Position numbers and translations under genes: made by a program. A stretch of DNA of 58,181 nt, taken from Candidatus Sulfotelmatobacter sp. (GTDB taxonomy: Bacteria > Acidobacteriota > Terriglobia > Terriglobales > Acidobacteriaceae). Positions 28,983 through 37,617 of this stretch are shown piece by piece. Where the stretch lies: contig JASHPH010000126.1 of the NCBI GenBank assembly GCA_030038255.1, positions 1-58,181 on the forward strand. Direction: 5' to 3'. How positions within the stretch are numbered: the first letter of the stretch is position 1; each line of letters opens with the position of its first letter. The notes under the pieces were generated by a model that made no database searches, was not told where the DNA came from, and worked only from the letters and a program-made list of their open reading frames with translations.

Positions 28983-29837
28983 TCAAGGTCCTGAGTACGA
29001 CACTTGGGAAGCCGGAACGTCAGTAATCTGCCGTATTCCTTTCGTGCGCGAGAAAAGTTCGGGGTGAATCGCGAAGGCCAGCGCATCCAAACCGTAAAGC
29101 AGCGTGGGCGCAGGGGTATTCAGATACTCATCGCGAATGCAGAATATGTGCCCCGTTCGCGCGGCTGCGGTCTGCTGCCAACCTCGTTCCCCAACGATCT
29201 TTTCGAGTGGAACGCGTTCTCCCGCACCACACCAGGAAGCGATGATCACTTCAGGTTCGAGCCGCAGCACTTCCTCTGGCGAAATGGACGCGCCTGGCTT
29301 GCCGAGAAAATCTCCGCCCGCAATCTCCACCAGCTCCGCAACCCAGGGTTGCGAAGCGATGATCGGCTTGCCCCATTCTTCGCAGAAGACGCGTAGTCGC
29401 TTCGTTGCGGTTGTGCGGGATCGCACTTCGTTGAAGTGGCGTTGCATCTCTGCAATGACTTGTTCGCCGCGTGTCGTCGCTCCCACCGCACCAGCGATCG
29501 TCGCGATGTCGGTGTAGATATCCGCCAGAGTCTTCGGCGCCAGGCCGAGAAAGCGTGAACCTGACTTCAAAATCTCGCTCACTGCCTTCTCCTGGTAGGG
29601 CACTGCCGCAATCACAAGATCGGGCCGCACTGCCACAATCTGATTCGCGTCGGCCGTCCAGGAATCCGAAAGAATCACGCGATCTCCGCCCGCAACCTCC
29701 GGCACGACGTCCGCGCAATACCGCGTGCAGGCCACAACGCGCCCCAGCTCCCCGATGGCGTGAAGAATTACAGTCGCACTCGGTTGCAGGCAGACAATGC
29801 GAAGTGGCGTGTGAGAATTCGGCATGGCGCGAGTCAT
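28983..29837 (-). CDS. BtuF-like periplasmic-binding-fold protein lacking a signal peptide
   Basis: This 284-residue protein has the class III (BtuF/FhuD) binding fold: RIVCLQPSATVILHAIGELGRV at the start, RPDLVIAAVPYQEKAVSEIL, and a long linking helix around residues 115-140. Family members bind cobalamin or Fe-siderophores for an ABC importer. No export signal is visible at the N-terminus (MTRAMPNSHTPLRIV), so a cytosolic location is likely, as for some cobalamin-binding homologues. Its ATG overlaps the stop of the IscU-like gene by four bases, and the GAF gene follows after 14 bases. No transporter genes are adjacent. Confidence 0.78.
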   Translation of the reverse strand: MTRAMPNSHTPLRIVCLQPSATVILHAIGELGRVVACTRYCADVVPEVAGGDRVILSDSWTADANQIVAVRPDLVIAAVPYQEKAVSEILKSGSRFLGLAPKTLADIYTDIATIAGAVGATTRGEQVIAEMQRHFNEVRSRTTATKRLRVFCEEWGKPIIASQPWVAELVEIAGGDFLGKPGASISPEEVLRLEPEVIIASWCGAGERVPLEKIVGERGWQQTAAARTGHIFCIRDEYLNTPAPTLLYGLDALAFAIHPELFSRTKGIRQITDVPASQVSYSGP

Positions 29838-30193
29838 CGCCCAAGCTGCCGGAGTGCTGCCGACAGCGCGTCCAGCGCCAGTTGCGCGGCATGTGTCGAG
29901 GCCTGTGGCAATCCCCCAACTGCAGCGATCAAATCTTCACGCTGAAGTTGCCCTGCTTGGTCCAGAGTTTTTCCCGCGACCATCTCCGTCAACGCCGAAG
30001 CACACGCCATCGAGGGCACGCACCCCTTCGCTTTGAACCGGATGTCGATCACGCGGCCCGAATTGATTTTCATAGTCAAACGAAGCCGGTCCCCGCAGGC
30101 CGGGTTTTCGATCTCCACCGTGGCATCGGCGTCAGAAATGTCGCCGGCATTGCGCGGATTCTGAAAATGGTCGAGAAGTTGAGCTGAATACAT
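29834..30193 (-). CDS. IscU/NifU-like Fe-S scaffold variant missing the third cysteine
   Basis: This 119-residue protein starts MYSAQLLDHFQNPRNAGDI, the classic IscU opening. NPACGD and KAKGC supply two of the three scaffold cysteines, with further Cys in SMACASA. Where the third should stand (HCSxLA in IscU) the sequence is STHAAQLALDAL, so that ligand is replaced. It may therefore be a carrier or regulator rather than a standard scaffold. I chose the ATG at 30193; longer frames upstream encode no conserved sequence. It is translationally coupled to the BtuF-like gene. Confidence 0.8.
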   Translation of the reverse strand: MYSAQLLDHFQNPRNAGDISDADATVEIENPACGDRLRLTMKINSGRVIDIRFKAKGCVPSMACASALTEMVAGKTLDQAGQLQREDLIAAVGGLPQASTHAAQLALDALSAALRQLGR

Positions 30194-30300
30194 CCTGGAC
30201 AGATTGTAAATGTGGTGAAGCAAGAAAGTGGGCGTGGCCAACGCGAGTTTTGCAGAAGAGGTGCTGTGCTGACACGTCGGCAGAAGTCGTGTGGCAAAAC

Positions 30301-31014
30301 TCACCGTCTGCCGTCGGGAAAGTAGATAGGCCATCCCTTCTCGCGCGCTTTCATTTCAAGATCAGGATTCGGATTGACGGCAAAGGGATGCTTTGTCTGT
30401 TCGAGCATTTCCGTGTCCCAGCGCGAATTGCCGAAGGCGGCATCGATTTTGCAGCCGACGGCCTCGCGCAGTGCATCCGGCTTGCCTGGTCCCGACGGAA
30501 TGCGTACCAGACGGTCGGTGACCGTGCCATTCTCCAGTTGGGCCTTGGTCGCGAGAATGTGGTCGTCGGAAATGCCGAACGGTTTCATTCCGACCCGGAT
30601 CACCCATTCATTCGATGAGGACACAGCCCACACATCGCAGCCATTCTGCCGCAAGCGCCAAACCAACTCCTGCATTTCAGGAAAAATCGAACCTGGGAAG
30701 GAATGCTGCATGAAATCGGAGGCCGCCTGCATCAGCATCTCTTCCGACAGGCCGCGGTGCATGGTGACCATCTCGCCACACATGTCTTCTTCGCTGACCT
30801 TGCCGGCCTTGTATTCGGCATAGCGAGCGCGCATGGCCACGCCGACTTCGGCCGGCACGATCCCTTGCTTGATTTCCCAGTCGAAAAAACTCTCGCCCGC
30901 GTCGCCCGACCACAAGGTCCCGTCGCAGTCGAACGCAGCGACGCGCGCCTCGAGACGCAGGACGGAGTCGAGGAAATCCTTGCGCGAGAGTACGTCGGTC
31001 TTAGAAATGCCCAT
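30301..31014 (-). CDS. HAD-superfamily phosphatase (phosphoserine phosphatase-like)
   Basis: This 237-residue cytosolic protein has HAD motif I as AAFDCDGTLWSGD (about residues 26-38, nucleophile Asp), motif II within VWAVSSSNEWVI and motifs III/IV at GPGKPDAL ... AAFGNSRWDTEML. The helical cap between motifs I and II fits HAD-IB enzymes such as phosphoserine phosphatase, although other small phosphate esters are possible. The start is the ATG at 31014, 22 codons inside a longer frame. It is the probable first gene of the leftward Fe-S, BtuF-like, GAF and MutT set. Confidence 0.8.
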   Translation of the reverse strand: MGISKTDVLSRKDFLDSVLRLEARVAAFDCDGTLWSGDAGESFFDWEIKQGIVPAEVGVAMRARYAEYKAGKVSEEDMCGEMVTMHRGLSEEMLMQAASDFMQHSFPGSIFPEMQELVWRLRQNGCDVWAVSSSNEWVIRVGMKPFGISDDHILATKAQLENGTVTDRLVRIPSGPGKPDALREAVGCKIDAAFGNSRWDTEMLEQTKHPFAVNPNPDLEMKAREKGWPIYFPDGRR

Positions 31015-31090
31015 GCACTCTGACGATAACTTGCAGCAAAGGAAATGCGCAAACAGGAATGCGCCCGGCACAAATTGCACGGAGTCCTGT

Positions 31091-31741
31091 TTAGCCTTTC
31101 GCCTTCTCCACCAGCGCGGCGTAGTCTTCAGGGGTGTTGACGTTCAGCGCGACGAAAGGATCGCTCACCGCGACGTAACGAATGTGCTCCTGATGCTGGT
31201 GTTCGATGTCGCGGGCGTTGGCCGTCGCTGGCGCCTGCAGGAAAGCCTCGATCAGCTCGCGGCCGGCCAGCAGAGGATGGCCGTGCTGGCCAGAGAATTC
31301 CGGCACGACCGCCCATATTGTCGCAGGAGCCGTTGCAAACGCTACACGCAACAGGTCGACAGTGGCCGGGCGGACCGGAGGCCGGTCGACCAGCGTAATC
31401 ATCGCGGCATCGCGGCCGCGGTTGAGCACATCTTGCAGTCCCACCTGCAGCGAGCTGAACTGGCCGCGGCTCGGTTCGGGATTGACCACGATTGAGGCGC
31501 CATTGGCATACACCACTGGCGCCAGAACGGCCTCATTCTGCCCGGCGACTACGACAACAAAGTCCGTGGAGAGCGAAAGCGAGCGGATCACGGCTGAGAG
31601 AAAGGTTTCTCCCTGCGGTGCCTGCCCTGCGGCCTGCGGAGGCCACGGCAGCAGTCCTTTGTCCGTGCCCATGCGCGAGGACTCGCCCGCTGCCAGGATC
31701 ACACCGGCGAAGCTCACGAAGCGTGGCATGTTGCGGAACAT
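31091..31741 (-). CDS. MocA/MobA-like molybdenum-cofactor nucleotidyltransferase
   Basis: This 216-residue protein opens FAGVILAAGESSRMGTDKGLLPW, the nucleotide-binding loop of MobA/MocA enzymes that attach CMP or GMP to molybdopterin. The middle holds the metal-binding ITLVDRPPVRPATVDLL and GHPLLAGRELIEAFL. Adjacent xdhC suggests cofactor supply for a xanthine- or CO-dehydrogenase-type molybdoenzyme, although no such enzyme lies in this window. An alternative start four codons in (ATG 31729) is equally plausible. Confidence 0.84.
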   Translation of the reverse strand: MFRNMPRFVSFAGVILAAGESSRMGTDKGLLPWPPQAAGQAPQGETFLSAVIRSLSLSTDFVVVVAGQNEAVLAPVVYANGASIVVNPEPSRGQFSSLQVGLQDVLNRGRDAAMITLVDRPPVRPATVDLLRVAFATAPATIWAVVPEFSGQHGHPLLAGRELIEAFLQAPATANARDIEHQHQEHIRYVAVSDPFVALNVNTPEDYAALVEKAKG

Positions 31742-31774
31742 AGCAGAAAGCGAGAAGAAAGTCAGTGAGCGGAA

Positions 31775-32647
31775 TCAAGGTTGCTCTTCATCGAGAGCTT
31801 GGTCCAAGGCTTGCTCTTGCTCGGAGGTGCGGGGCTGGTCAGCTGACTTGAACCAGCTCATGTGTGGCAGCGCCGCACCGGCATTCCGGCGCACCGCGAT
31901 CAGTTCGGCCGTAATGGCAACCGCAATCTCCTCGGGCGTGATCGCCCCGATGTCGAGCCCGATAGGGGCGTGCACGCGGTCGAAAAGATGAGCCGGCAAT
32001 CCCTCCTGCCGCAGGGTCTCAAAAATCTTGATCACTTTGCGCTTCGATCCGATCATCCCCACATAGCGCGCCCGCGTCTGCACCGCCCAGCGCAGGATGT
32101 GCATATCGTCGCGGTGCCCGCGCGTCACGATGACGATGGAAGACGACTCGTTCGGGTCCAGCCGCCGCATGGCTTCGTCGAAGTCGAGCGCATGCACCTC
32201 ACGTGCGGCCGGGAAGCGCTCCTGGGTCGCGTAAGACGAGCGATCGTCGCTCACAATCACCTCGAACCCGGCAGCCGCAGCGATCTGACAAAGGCTGGCA
32301 GCTACGTGACCTGCACCGAAAATATAAAGTAATGCTGGAGGCAGGACCGGCTCGACAAAAACCTCCAGCGTGCCGCCGCACACCAGGCCAGTATCGTACT
32401 TGGGATCCTGATTCAGATCGAACGTGAGCGTCCGCGGCTTCTCCGATTCCATGACTTCCCGCGCTGCCTGCCAGACCTCCGCCTCCACGCAGCCGCCGCC
32501 GATCGTGCCCGCAATCGAGCCGTCGTCGCGCACCAGCATCTTCGCCGTCTTGAACGACGGAATCGATCCGCGCACGTTGACGATGGTGGCTACAGCACCG
32601 CGGCGTCCCTGGCGGCGAAGCTCGACGATCTGCTCGTAGATGTCCAT
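31775..32647 (-). CDS. XdhC/CoxI-family molybdenum-cofactor insertion protein
   Basis: This 290-residue protein has the N-terminal XdhC domain (AVATIVNVRGSIPSFKTAKML; IAGTIGGGCVEAEVW; VCGGTLEVFVEP) and a C-terminal Rossmann domain (YIFGAGHVAASLCQIAAAAG; GMIGSKRKVIKIFETL). XdhC proteins bind sulfurated Mo cofactor and help insert it into xanthine dehydrogenase-family enzymes. The start is ATG 32647; a TTG two codons earlier is also in frame. It is followed after 33 bp by the MocA-like gene. Confidence 0.9.
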   Translation of the reverse strand: MDIYEQIVELRRQGRRGAVATIVNVRGSIPSFKTAKMLVRDDGSIAGTIGGGCVEAEVWQAAREVMESEKPRTLTFDLNQDPKYDTGLVCGGTLEVFVEPVLPPALLYIFGAGHVAASLCQIAAAAGFEVIVSDDRSSYATQERFPAAREVHALDFDEAMRRLDPNESSSIVIVTRGHRDDMHILRWAVQTRARYVGMIGSKRKVIKIFETLRQEGLPAHLFDRVHAPIGLDIGAITPEEIAVAITAELIAVRRNAGAALPHMSWFKSADQPRTSEQEQALDQALDEEQP

Positions 32648-32782
32648 GCTCAACGCGAGTGCCGTTCGCTCTTCCTGATTATCAATCGGTTAACAAGAAC
32701 GAGTCAATTCATGAATGAAGGCGTGCTGCAGCCCGAACGTGCTGGGAGATACAATGATCGGTCAGTTCGACTGGGGAGAAAG

Positions 32783-33349
32783 GTGGTCAAGTTGAACACA
32801 CTACCCAAACCGGTTCTAACGAAACAAGGCCGGTTGGCAGTTTGCGTGGCTGTTGTATTCCTCAGCATTGCCTCGGCTTCGTTTGGTCAACAGACGAAAG
32901 GACCGTCAGCCGCTCCGGTTCCGCCTCAGGTCTGCACGGCAAAGAAAGTGTTCATTTCGAATGCAGGCGGAGAGAGTTTCGAGAACGTCATCGAGCAGAC
33001 CGTGTTCGACGGCGGGCCCGACAGGCCCTACAACCAGTTCTACGCCGCCATGAAAGAGTGGGGCCGCTATGAGATGGCGTCGACCCCGGCTGACTCTGAC
33101 CTGGTTTTCGAGGTCAGCTGGGCCCTGACCGATGTCGCGCTCAAGCTTCCGGTTCTCGGGCAGCTACGAGTTGTGGTGATCGATCCGAAAACGCACGTCA
33201 CGTTGTGGAATCTGACGCAGTACGTGCGCGGGGCGGTCCTTCTAAGCAATCGGGACAAGAACTTCGACCAGGCCATGACGACCGTCATGAATCGCCTGAA
33301 GACTCTCGCGACTGCGCCCTCAGCTGACGCGAGCTCATCGCAAAAATAG
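32783..33349 (+). CDS. Secreted protein of unknown function
   Basis: This protein of about 188 residues starts at a GTG preceded by GGGGAG, chosen because it places a clean signal peptide (LAVCVAVVFLSIASASFGQQ) near the N-terminus; a longer ATG start (32711) exists. The mature part has two predicted mixed segments (KKVFISNAGGESFENV; DSDLVFEVSWALTDV; LRVVVIDPKTHVTLWNLTQY) and no cysteine pair or catalytic motif I recognise. It may be periplasmic. It ends eight bases before the MDR oxidoreductase gene, so the two are likely co-transcribed. Confidence 0.65.
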   Translation: MVKLNTLPKPVLTKQGRLAVCVAVVFLSIASASFGQQTKGPSAAPVPPQVCTAKKVFISNAGGESFENVIEQTVFDGGPDRPYNQFYAAMKEWGRYEMASTPADSDLVFEVSWALTDVALKLPVLGQLRVVVIDPKTHVTLWNLTQYVRGAVLLSNRDKNFDQAMTTVMNRLKTLATAPSADASSSQK

Positions 33350-33357
33350 GACTACAC

Positions 33358-34380
33358 ATGAAAGCCGTTCGCATTCATCAATTCGGTGGGCCGGAAGTGC
33401 TTACTTACGAAGACATCGCTGATCCCGAGCTGCGCAAGGATTGGGTTTTGGTGCGGGTCCGGGCTTGCGCCCTCAACCATCTCGACGTGTGGGTGCGCAA
33501 GGGATTGCCGGGGGTGAAACTTCCACACATCCTGGGCAGCGACGTTGCCGGAGAAGTGGTCGAGTCCGGCGAGTTCGTCAGCGGCTTCAAACCGGGCCAA
33601 CGCGTGCTGCTCGCGCCCATGCACTACTGCGGACATTGCGGCAAGTGCGTCGCCGGAGTGCAGAACCAGTGCCGCGAGTTCACCGTTCTGGGCAACGGCG
33701 TGGATGGCGGCAACTGCGAGCTGATCGCCGTCCCCGCCGCGAATGTGATTCCCATTCCCGACTCGCTCGATTTCACTCAGGCCGCTAGCGTGCCCCTCGT
33801 TTTTGTGACGGCGTGGCACATGCTGGTGGGACTCGCAGGCGTTCGTCCGGGTCAGACCGTGCTCGTCCTAGGTGCGAGTTCGGGTGTGGGCATCGCCGCC
33901 ATTCAGATTGCCAAGATGTTTCACTGCCGCGCGATCACGACCGCCGGCGACAACACGAAACTCGAGAAGGCGCGGGCGCTCGGTGCCGACTTCGGCATTG
34001 ATCACTACAAGCAGAAAATTTCCGAGGAAGTCCGCAGAATCACGAATAAAGAGGGCGTCGACATCGTCGTCGAGCACGTTGGCCTGGCAACCTGGGACGA
34101 GAGCATGCGCTCGCTCAAGACCGGAGGTACGCTGGTCACCTGCGGAGCGACCACCGGGCGCGAGGCGGGTCTCAATCTGGGGCACCTGTTTGGCCGACAG
34201 TTGACCCTTCGCGGCTCCTACATGGGCACGATGGGCGAGCTGCATGAGGTTCTGGGACACGTGTTCGCGGGTCGGCTGAAAGCGGTCGTGGACCGGACGT
34301 TCCCGCTGAAAGACCTGCGCGCCGCCCACGAGTATCTGGAGAAGAGCCAGATGTTCGGCAAAATCGTGGTGAACCCGTAG
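33358..34380 (+). CDS. Zinc-containing MDR-family alcohol dehydrogenase/quinone oxidoreductase
   Basis: This 340-residue protein has the medium-chain dehydrogenase layout. An N-terminal GroES-like half contains [16 protein letters not shown] structural-zinc lobe CGHCGKC ... QC (about 95-108) follows, then a Rossmann half with [24 protein letters not shown]-type specificity is likely from the loop after the second strand, but the substrate is unknown. Catalytic-zinc Cys40 of classical ADH is replaced in [14 protein letters not shown], so it may act as a zinc-less quinone or enoyl reductase at the active site. Confidence 0.85.
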   Translation: MKAVRIHQFGGPEVLTYEDIADPELRKDWVLVRVRACALNHLDVWVRKGLPGVKLPHILGSDVAGEVVESGEFVSGFKPGQRVLLAPMHYCGHCGKCVAGVQNQCREFTVLGNGVDGGNCELIAVPAANVIPIPDSLDFTQAASVPLVFVTAWHMLVGLAGVRPGQTVLVLGASSGVGIAAIQIAKMFHCRAITTAGDNTKLEKARALGADFGIDHYKQKISEEVRRITNKEGVDIVVEHVGLATWDESMRSLKTGGTLVTCGATTGREAGLNLGHLFGRQLTLRGSYMGTMGELHEVLGHVFAGRLKAVVDRTFPLKDLRAAHEYLEKSQMFGKIVVNP

Positions 34381-34386
34381 AACGTC

Positions 34387-34434
34387 AACCACAGAGGACA
34401 CAGAGTTATGGAGCCTCCGTGCCCCTCTGTGGTT
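34387..34434. repeat. CCACAGAGG inverted repeat upstream of nuoB
   Basis: AACCACAGAGG (34387-34397) and CCTCTGTGGTT (34424-34434) are perfect 11-bp inverted arms around ACACAGAGTTATGGAGC-type sequence. This matches a widely scattered bacterial repeat. It may form a hairpin between the MDR gene and nuoB. Confidence 0.6.
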
Positions 34435-34447
34435 TAGAATGCTTTGT

Positions 34448-35008
34448 ATGTCCCGCGAACTGAATTTCGGCCCTTACGTTGACGTCGAAAACGGCAAAAA
34501 GGTCGTCAAAGACCTGACCTTCGGCAACCCCACGCCGGAAGGCGTCGTGCTCACCACGCTCGATTCCGCCGTCAACTGGATGCGCAAGAGCTCGATCTGG
34601 CCCATGACGTTTGGCCTGGCCTGCTGCGCCATCGAAATGATGTCGATGGGGGCGTCGCGGTTCGACATTGCGCGCTTCGGAGCCGAGGTGTTCCGCCCCT
34701 CGCCGCGGCAGAGCGACCTGATGATCATCGCGGGCCGCGTCTCGAACAAGATGGCTCCCGTGATCCGCCAGTTGTGGGAGCAGATGCCCGAACCCAAGTG
34801 GGTCATTTCGATGGGCGCGTGTGCGACCTCGGGCGGAGTTTTCCAAAACTATGCTCTGGTGCAGAGTGTGAATCAGGTCATCCCGGTCGATATCTACGTT
34901 CCTGGCTGCCCGCCGCGCCCTGAGCAGCTGATCTACGCCATCACGCTGCTGCAGGAAAAAATCCAGAAAGAGCGCGGGACCATCCGCAAGGCGCTGAATC
35001 TGTCGTAG
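34448..35008 (+). CDS. nuoB: NADH-quinone oxidoreductase subunit B (orphan)
   Basis: This protein of about 186 residues carries the terminal N2 [4Fe-4S] cluster of complex I. Ligand motifs are [10 protein letters not shown] (adjacent CC), [12 protein letters not shown] and [11 protein letters not shown]. The length and all motifs match NuoB. Two in-frame ATGs (34439, 34448) are possible; the second gives [10 protein letters not shown]. Other nuo genes are not adjacent; nuoI lies 17 kb to the left on the opposite strand. Confidence 0.93.
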   Translation: MSRELNFGPYVDVENGKKVVKDLTFGNPTPEGVVLTTLDSAVNWMRKSSIWPMTFGLACCAIEMMSMGASRFDIARFGAEVFRPSPRQSDLMIIAGRVSNKMAPVIRQLWEQMPEPKWVISMGACATSGGVFQNYALVQSVNQVIPVDIYVPGCPPRPEQLIYAITLLQEKIQKERGTIRKALNLS

Positions 35009-35094
35009 TGCTGGGCGTCAACCCTCCGCAATCGAAGCTACTCCTTTGCGGCATAGGCGCGCGTTTCGCTCATCGCCCTCTTCCAAAACGGGGC

Positions 35095-35100
35095 TATAAT
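35095..35100 (+). promoter_or_regulatory. Consensus -10 box TATAAT
   Basis: TATAAT overlaps the first in-frame ATG of the downstream secreted-protein gene, which argues that translation starts later, at 35123. No good -35 box is seen. Confidence 0.4.
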
Positions 35101-35122
35101 GGCTTCAGTCCCGGGGTGCTTT

Positions 35123-36271
35123 ATGGAACGTCCGCGCGGCGCGTCCTTCCTGTGTTCAGCCCTTATTCTCGGTTCCGCGATGGTGTACGGACAGACCGCT
35201 CCGCCCGACAAGGACAATGCCCAGCAGCCTGCTTCGCCAGCGACTCCAGCCCCGGCGACTCCGGTGCCAGCCGCCCCGGCAAACGATGCCCCCGATTACC
35301 GGCCACTCGCCCCGCCCATTGACCCCCACGCCCCGCACATGTCGAAGCAGACGCGCTACGAAATCATTCGCGATTTCGAGACCCAGATCGTTTACTCGCG
35401 CACCGCATTTCCCATGAGTGCAAAGGGACTTATTCTGAAAGATGGCGTGACTACGCCGAACGGCCAAGAGCTACAACGGCAGTTGGCGCTGTGGGGACCG
35501 GCGATCAAGCCGGGCGACCCCGCCAACATCTCGTACGTGAAGATTGCGAACGACCACATCCAATTCGAACTCAACAACGGCCCGGTGCGTCGCAAGAAGT
35601 GGTACCAGCACATTGAGGTCACCGGTGCGTATGGACAGGACGTCACGCCGCGGCCGGACGAGAGGGTACAGAATCCCCACGGATCCTATCTGGAGATCTA
35701 CTTCGATAAGTATGTTCCGGAGATGACCGCGCAGCAGTTGCGCGACCTGCTGCTTCCCGTGCTCGATTTCAGTGCGCGGAATAAGGAACAGGCCTATCTC
35801 AACACGCTGCCTCCCAAAGTGAAGGAAGCCATTCAGGCGCACCAGGTTCTTGTCGGTATGGATTCAGAAATGGTGCTACATGCCAAGGGCAGGCCGCCGA
35901 AGAAAGTGCGGGAGAATGACGGCGAGACGCAATACGAAGAGTGGATCTACGGCCAGCCGCCGCAGGATGTGGACTTCGTCCGAATCGTGAACGATGAGGT
36001 CGTGCGTGTCGAAACCATGAAAGTCGGCGGAGAAAAAATCGTCCGTACAGAAAAGGAAGTGATCCTCAACAAGCCCGACAAAGAAGTCGAGGCCAAGAAG
36101 CAGCAGGAAGAACACCCATCCAATGCGCCGAGCTTGCGGCGGCCCGGGGAAGATCCGCAAAATGTGCCGAAGCCGGCCAACGGACCAAATCCTGCGCAGC
36201 CGGTTCCCCCACCACCGTTGCCGCAGCCGGGAGATCCCGGCCCCGGGGCGACGTGGGCGGCCTTAAGATAA
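35123..36271 (+). CDS. Secreted Pro-rich protein of unknown function
   Basis: This protein of about 382 residues has a signal peptide (SFLCSALILGSAMVYGQ), an Ala/Pro linker (about 30-75), a central globular region (about 80-330) and a Pro/Gly/Asn-rich tail. The central region has repeated charged segments (TRYEIIRDFETQIVYSRTAF; DDxEWIYGQPPQDVDFVRI-like) but no known catalytic motif. The C-terminal segment EEWIYGQPPQDVDFV resembles short repeats found in other secreted acidobacterial proteins. I chose the ATG with GGGGTG just upstream and past the TATAAT. Function unknown. Confidence 0.7.
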   Translation: MERPRGASFLCSALILGSAMVYGQTAPPDKDNAQQPASPATPAPATPVPAAPANDAPDYRPLAPPIDPHAPHMSKQTRYEIIRDFETQIVYSRTAFPMSAKGLILKDGVTTPNGQELQRQLALWGPAIKPGDPANISYVKIANDHIQFELNNGPVRRKKWYQHIEVTGAYGQDVTPRPDERVQNPHGSYLEIYFDKYVPEMTAQQLRDLLLPVLDFSARNKEQAYLNTLPPKVKEAIQAHQVLVGMDSEMVLHAKGRPPKKVRENDGETQYEEWIYGQPPQDVDFVRIVNDEVVRVETMKVGGEKIVRTEKEVILNKPDKEVEAKKQQEEHPSNAPSLRRPGEDPQNVPKPANGPNPAQPVPPPPLPQPGDPGPGATWAALR

Positions 36272-36298
36272 GCCGCTCCGCCAGAAATCCCCAGCACT

Positions 36299-36448
36299 GT
36301 CATCCTGAGCGGAGCAGCAAGCGCTTTCGGCGCTCCCTGCGGAGCCGAAGGATCCCTATCTCTTCCGCGACACACGGGTTGGGTAGGGATCCTTCGACTG
36401 CTTACGACAACTCACTTCGCTCGTCGTCGTGCTTCGCTCAAGATGACA
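36299..36448. repeat. TGTCATCCTGAGCGGAG/GAAGGATCC inverted-repeat element (full unit)
   Basis: The left arm runs TGTCATCCTGAGCGGAGC to CCGAAGGATCCCTA. The right arm returns as TAGGGATCCTTCGACTGC to GCTTCGCTCAAGATGACA. The 150-bp unit fills the space between two convergent genes and may serve as terminator or as a MITE-like element. It is related to 13141-13205 and about 44044-44074. Confidence 0.7.
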
Positions 36449-36451
36449 AGC

Positions 36452-37435
36452 TCACCTCGCCGCCGCGGTTGTCCCCACATCCGCAAACGAGAAGGCCAGC
36501 AACACGTTCGGCCACTCCTGACCATCCACCTCGACGTAGGGGTAGACGAAATAATTCAGCGGCTTCCCATCCTGCGCGGGACTCAGCCGCAAATCTCGGC
36601 CCATGCTGAACTGCACGCGGTTCACGTCGTGTGATCCGAAGAAATAGTCGCGCTTCTCCGGATGTTTCCACGCCTCGGAAATATCCACGGGAATCCAGCC
36701 CTTGCCATCGATGTAAAAATCCGACCAGCAGTGATAGCCTGCGATTTCGGCGGAATGCTTATCTGGGGGCAGAGGAAATCCTATCTCGAAGCGCGCCGGA
36801 ATGCCCTGCGACCGCGCCATGGCGATGAACAGGGAATGGAAGTCGGTGCAATTGCCTTTTTTCGCATCGCAGGCATAGAGCACGTCGCCGCGTCCCCAGC
36901 CCGTATCGGTTTTGTCGTAGCGCATGGTGGCGAAGACGTAGTCGTAAATAGCGCGCGCTTTGGAGAGGGGGTCGGTCTTTCCCGCAGTGACTTTCTCGGC
37001 GAGATCGGCGGGCAGGCCCGTGGTCGGCACCAGAGCGTCCGGTTCTAAGTCGCGCCGCAACTCGTTCGTATTGATGAGGAAACCTCCCATCACATGCGAA
37101 GCATGGTTCAGACCAATGCGTTCGTGCCGCACTACGTCGTACTCGATGTCAAAACGCAACTCCGATGGCGCCGCGCTCGTCTCGGCAACGTACATGTCGT
37201 TGTCATATTTTGATTCGCGCGTGCTGCGCAGCGGCAGGTCGCCTTTCGCCGAGACGACCTTCACTTCCTGATATGCGTCGGAGTGCGCCGCGGGAATCCA
37301 GATTCGAACCTTCTTGCCCGGTGGGAGATTCTTTACAGTGAAATCGTAGTGAAATGTGAAGTGGCGGGACTCCTGCGCGAAGGCAGATGCCCACAACAGG
37401 AGTAGCGACGGCAGAATGCGATTCCTGCGTAACAT
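36452..37435 (-). CDS. Exported transglutaminase-like protein
   Basis: This 327-residue protein has a signal peptide (ILPSLLLLWASAFAQ). A beta-rich N-terminal domain is followed by a transglutaminase-like (papain-fold) core. The presumed triad is Cys in KKGNCTDFHSLFIAMARSQG, His in AGYHCWSDFYIDG and Asp in WIPVDISEAW. It may be a protease, cross-linking or inactive scaffold enzyme in the periplasm. I chose the ATG at 37435 because AGGAGT lies seven bases upstream; a longer frame starts at 37483. Confidence 0.83.
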   Translation of the reverse strand: MLRRNRILPSLLLLWASAFAQESRHFTFHYDFTVKNLPPGKKVRIWIPAAHSDAYQEVKVVSAKGDLPLRSTRESKYDNDMYVAETSAAPSELRFDIEYDVVRHERIGLNHASHVMGGFLINTNELRRDLEPDALVPTTGLPADLAEKVTAGKTDPLSKARAIYDYVFATMRYDKTDTGWGRGDVLYACDAKKGNCTDFHSLFIAMARSQGIPARFEIGFPLPPDKHSAEIAGYHCWSDFYIDGKGWIPVDISEAWKHPEKRDYFFGSHDVNRVQFSMGRDLRLSPAQDGKPLNYFVYPYVEVDGQEWPNVLLAFSFADVGTTAAAR

Positions 37436-37617
37436 AAGCGGACTCCTATTTCTGAGAGCTGAAGGCTGATCTGGAAACGACACACGGGCGTCTTAGAAAG
37501 AGCGCCGTCAAGTGAAGCCGCGCTTGAGAATGCGCATAAAAACTCGTATGGAAAAATGCCGCAATGCTGCACGGCGATGCGGTATTTTAGCAGCGTCGGA
37601 TCACCGGAGGGATTCTC

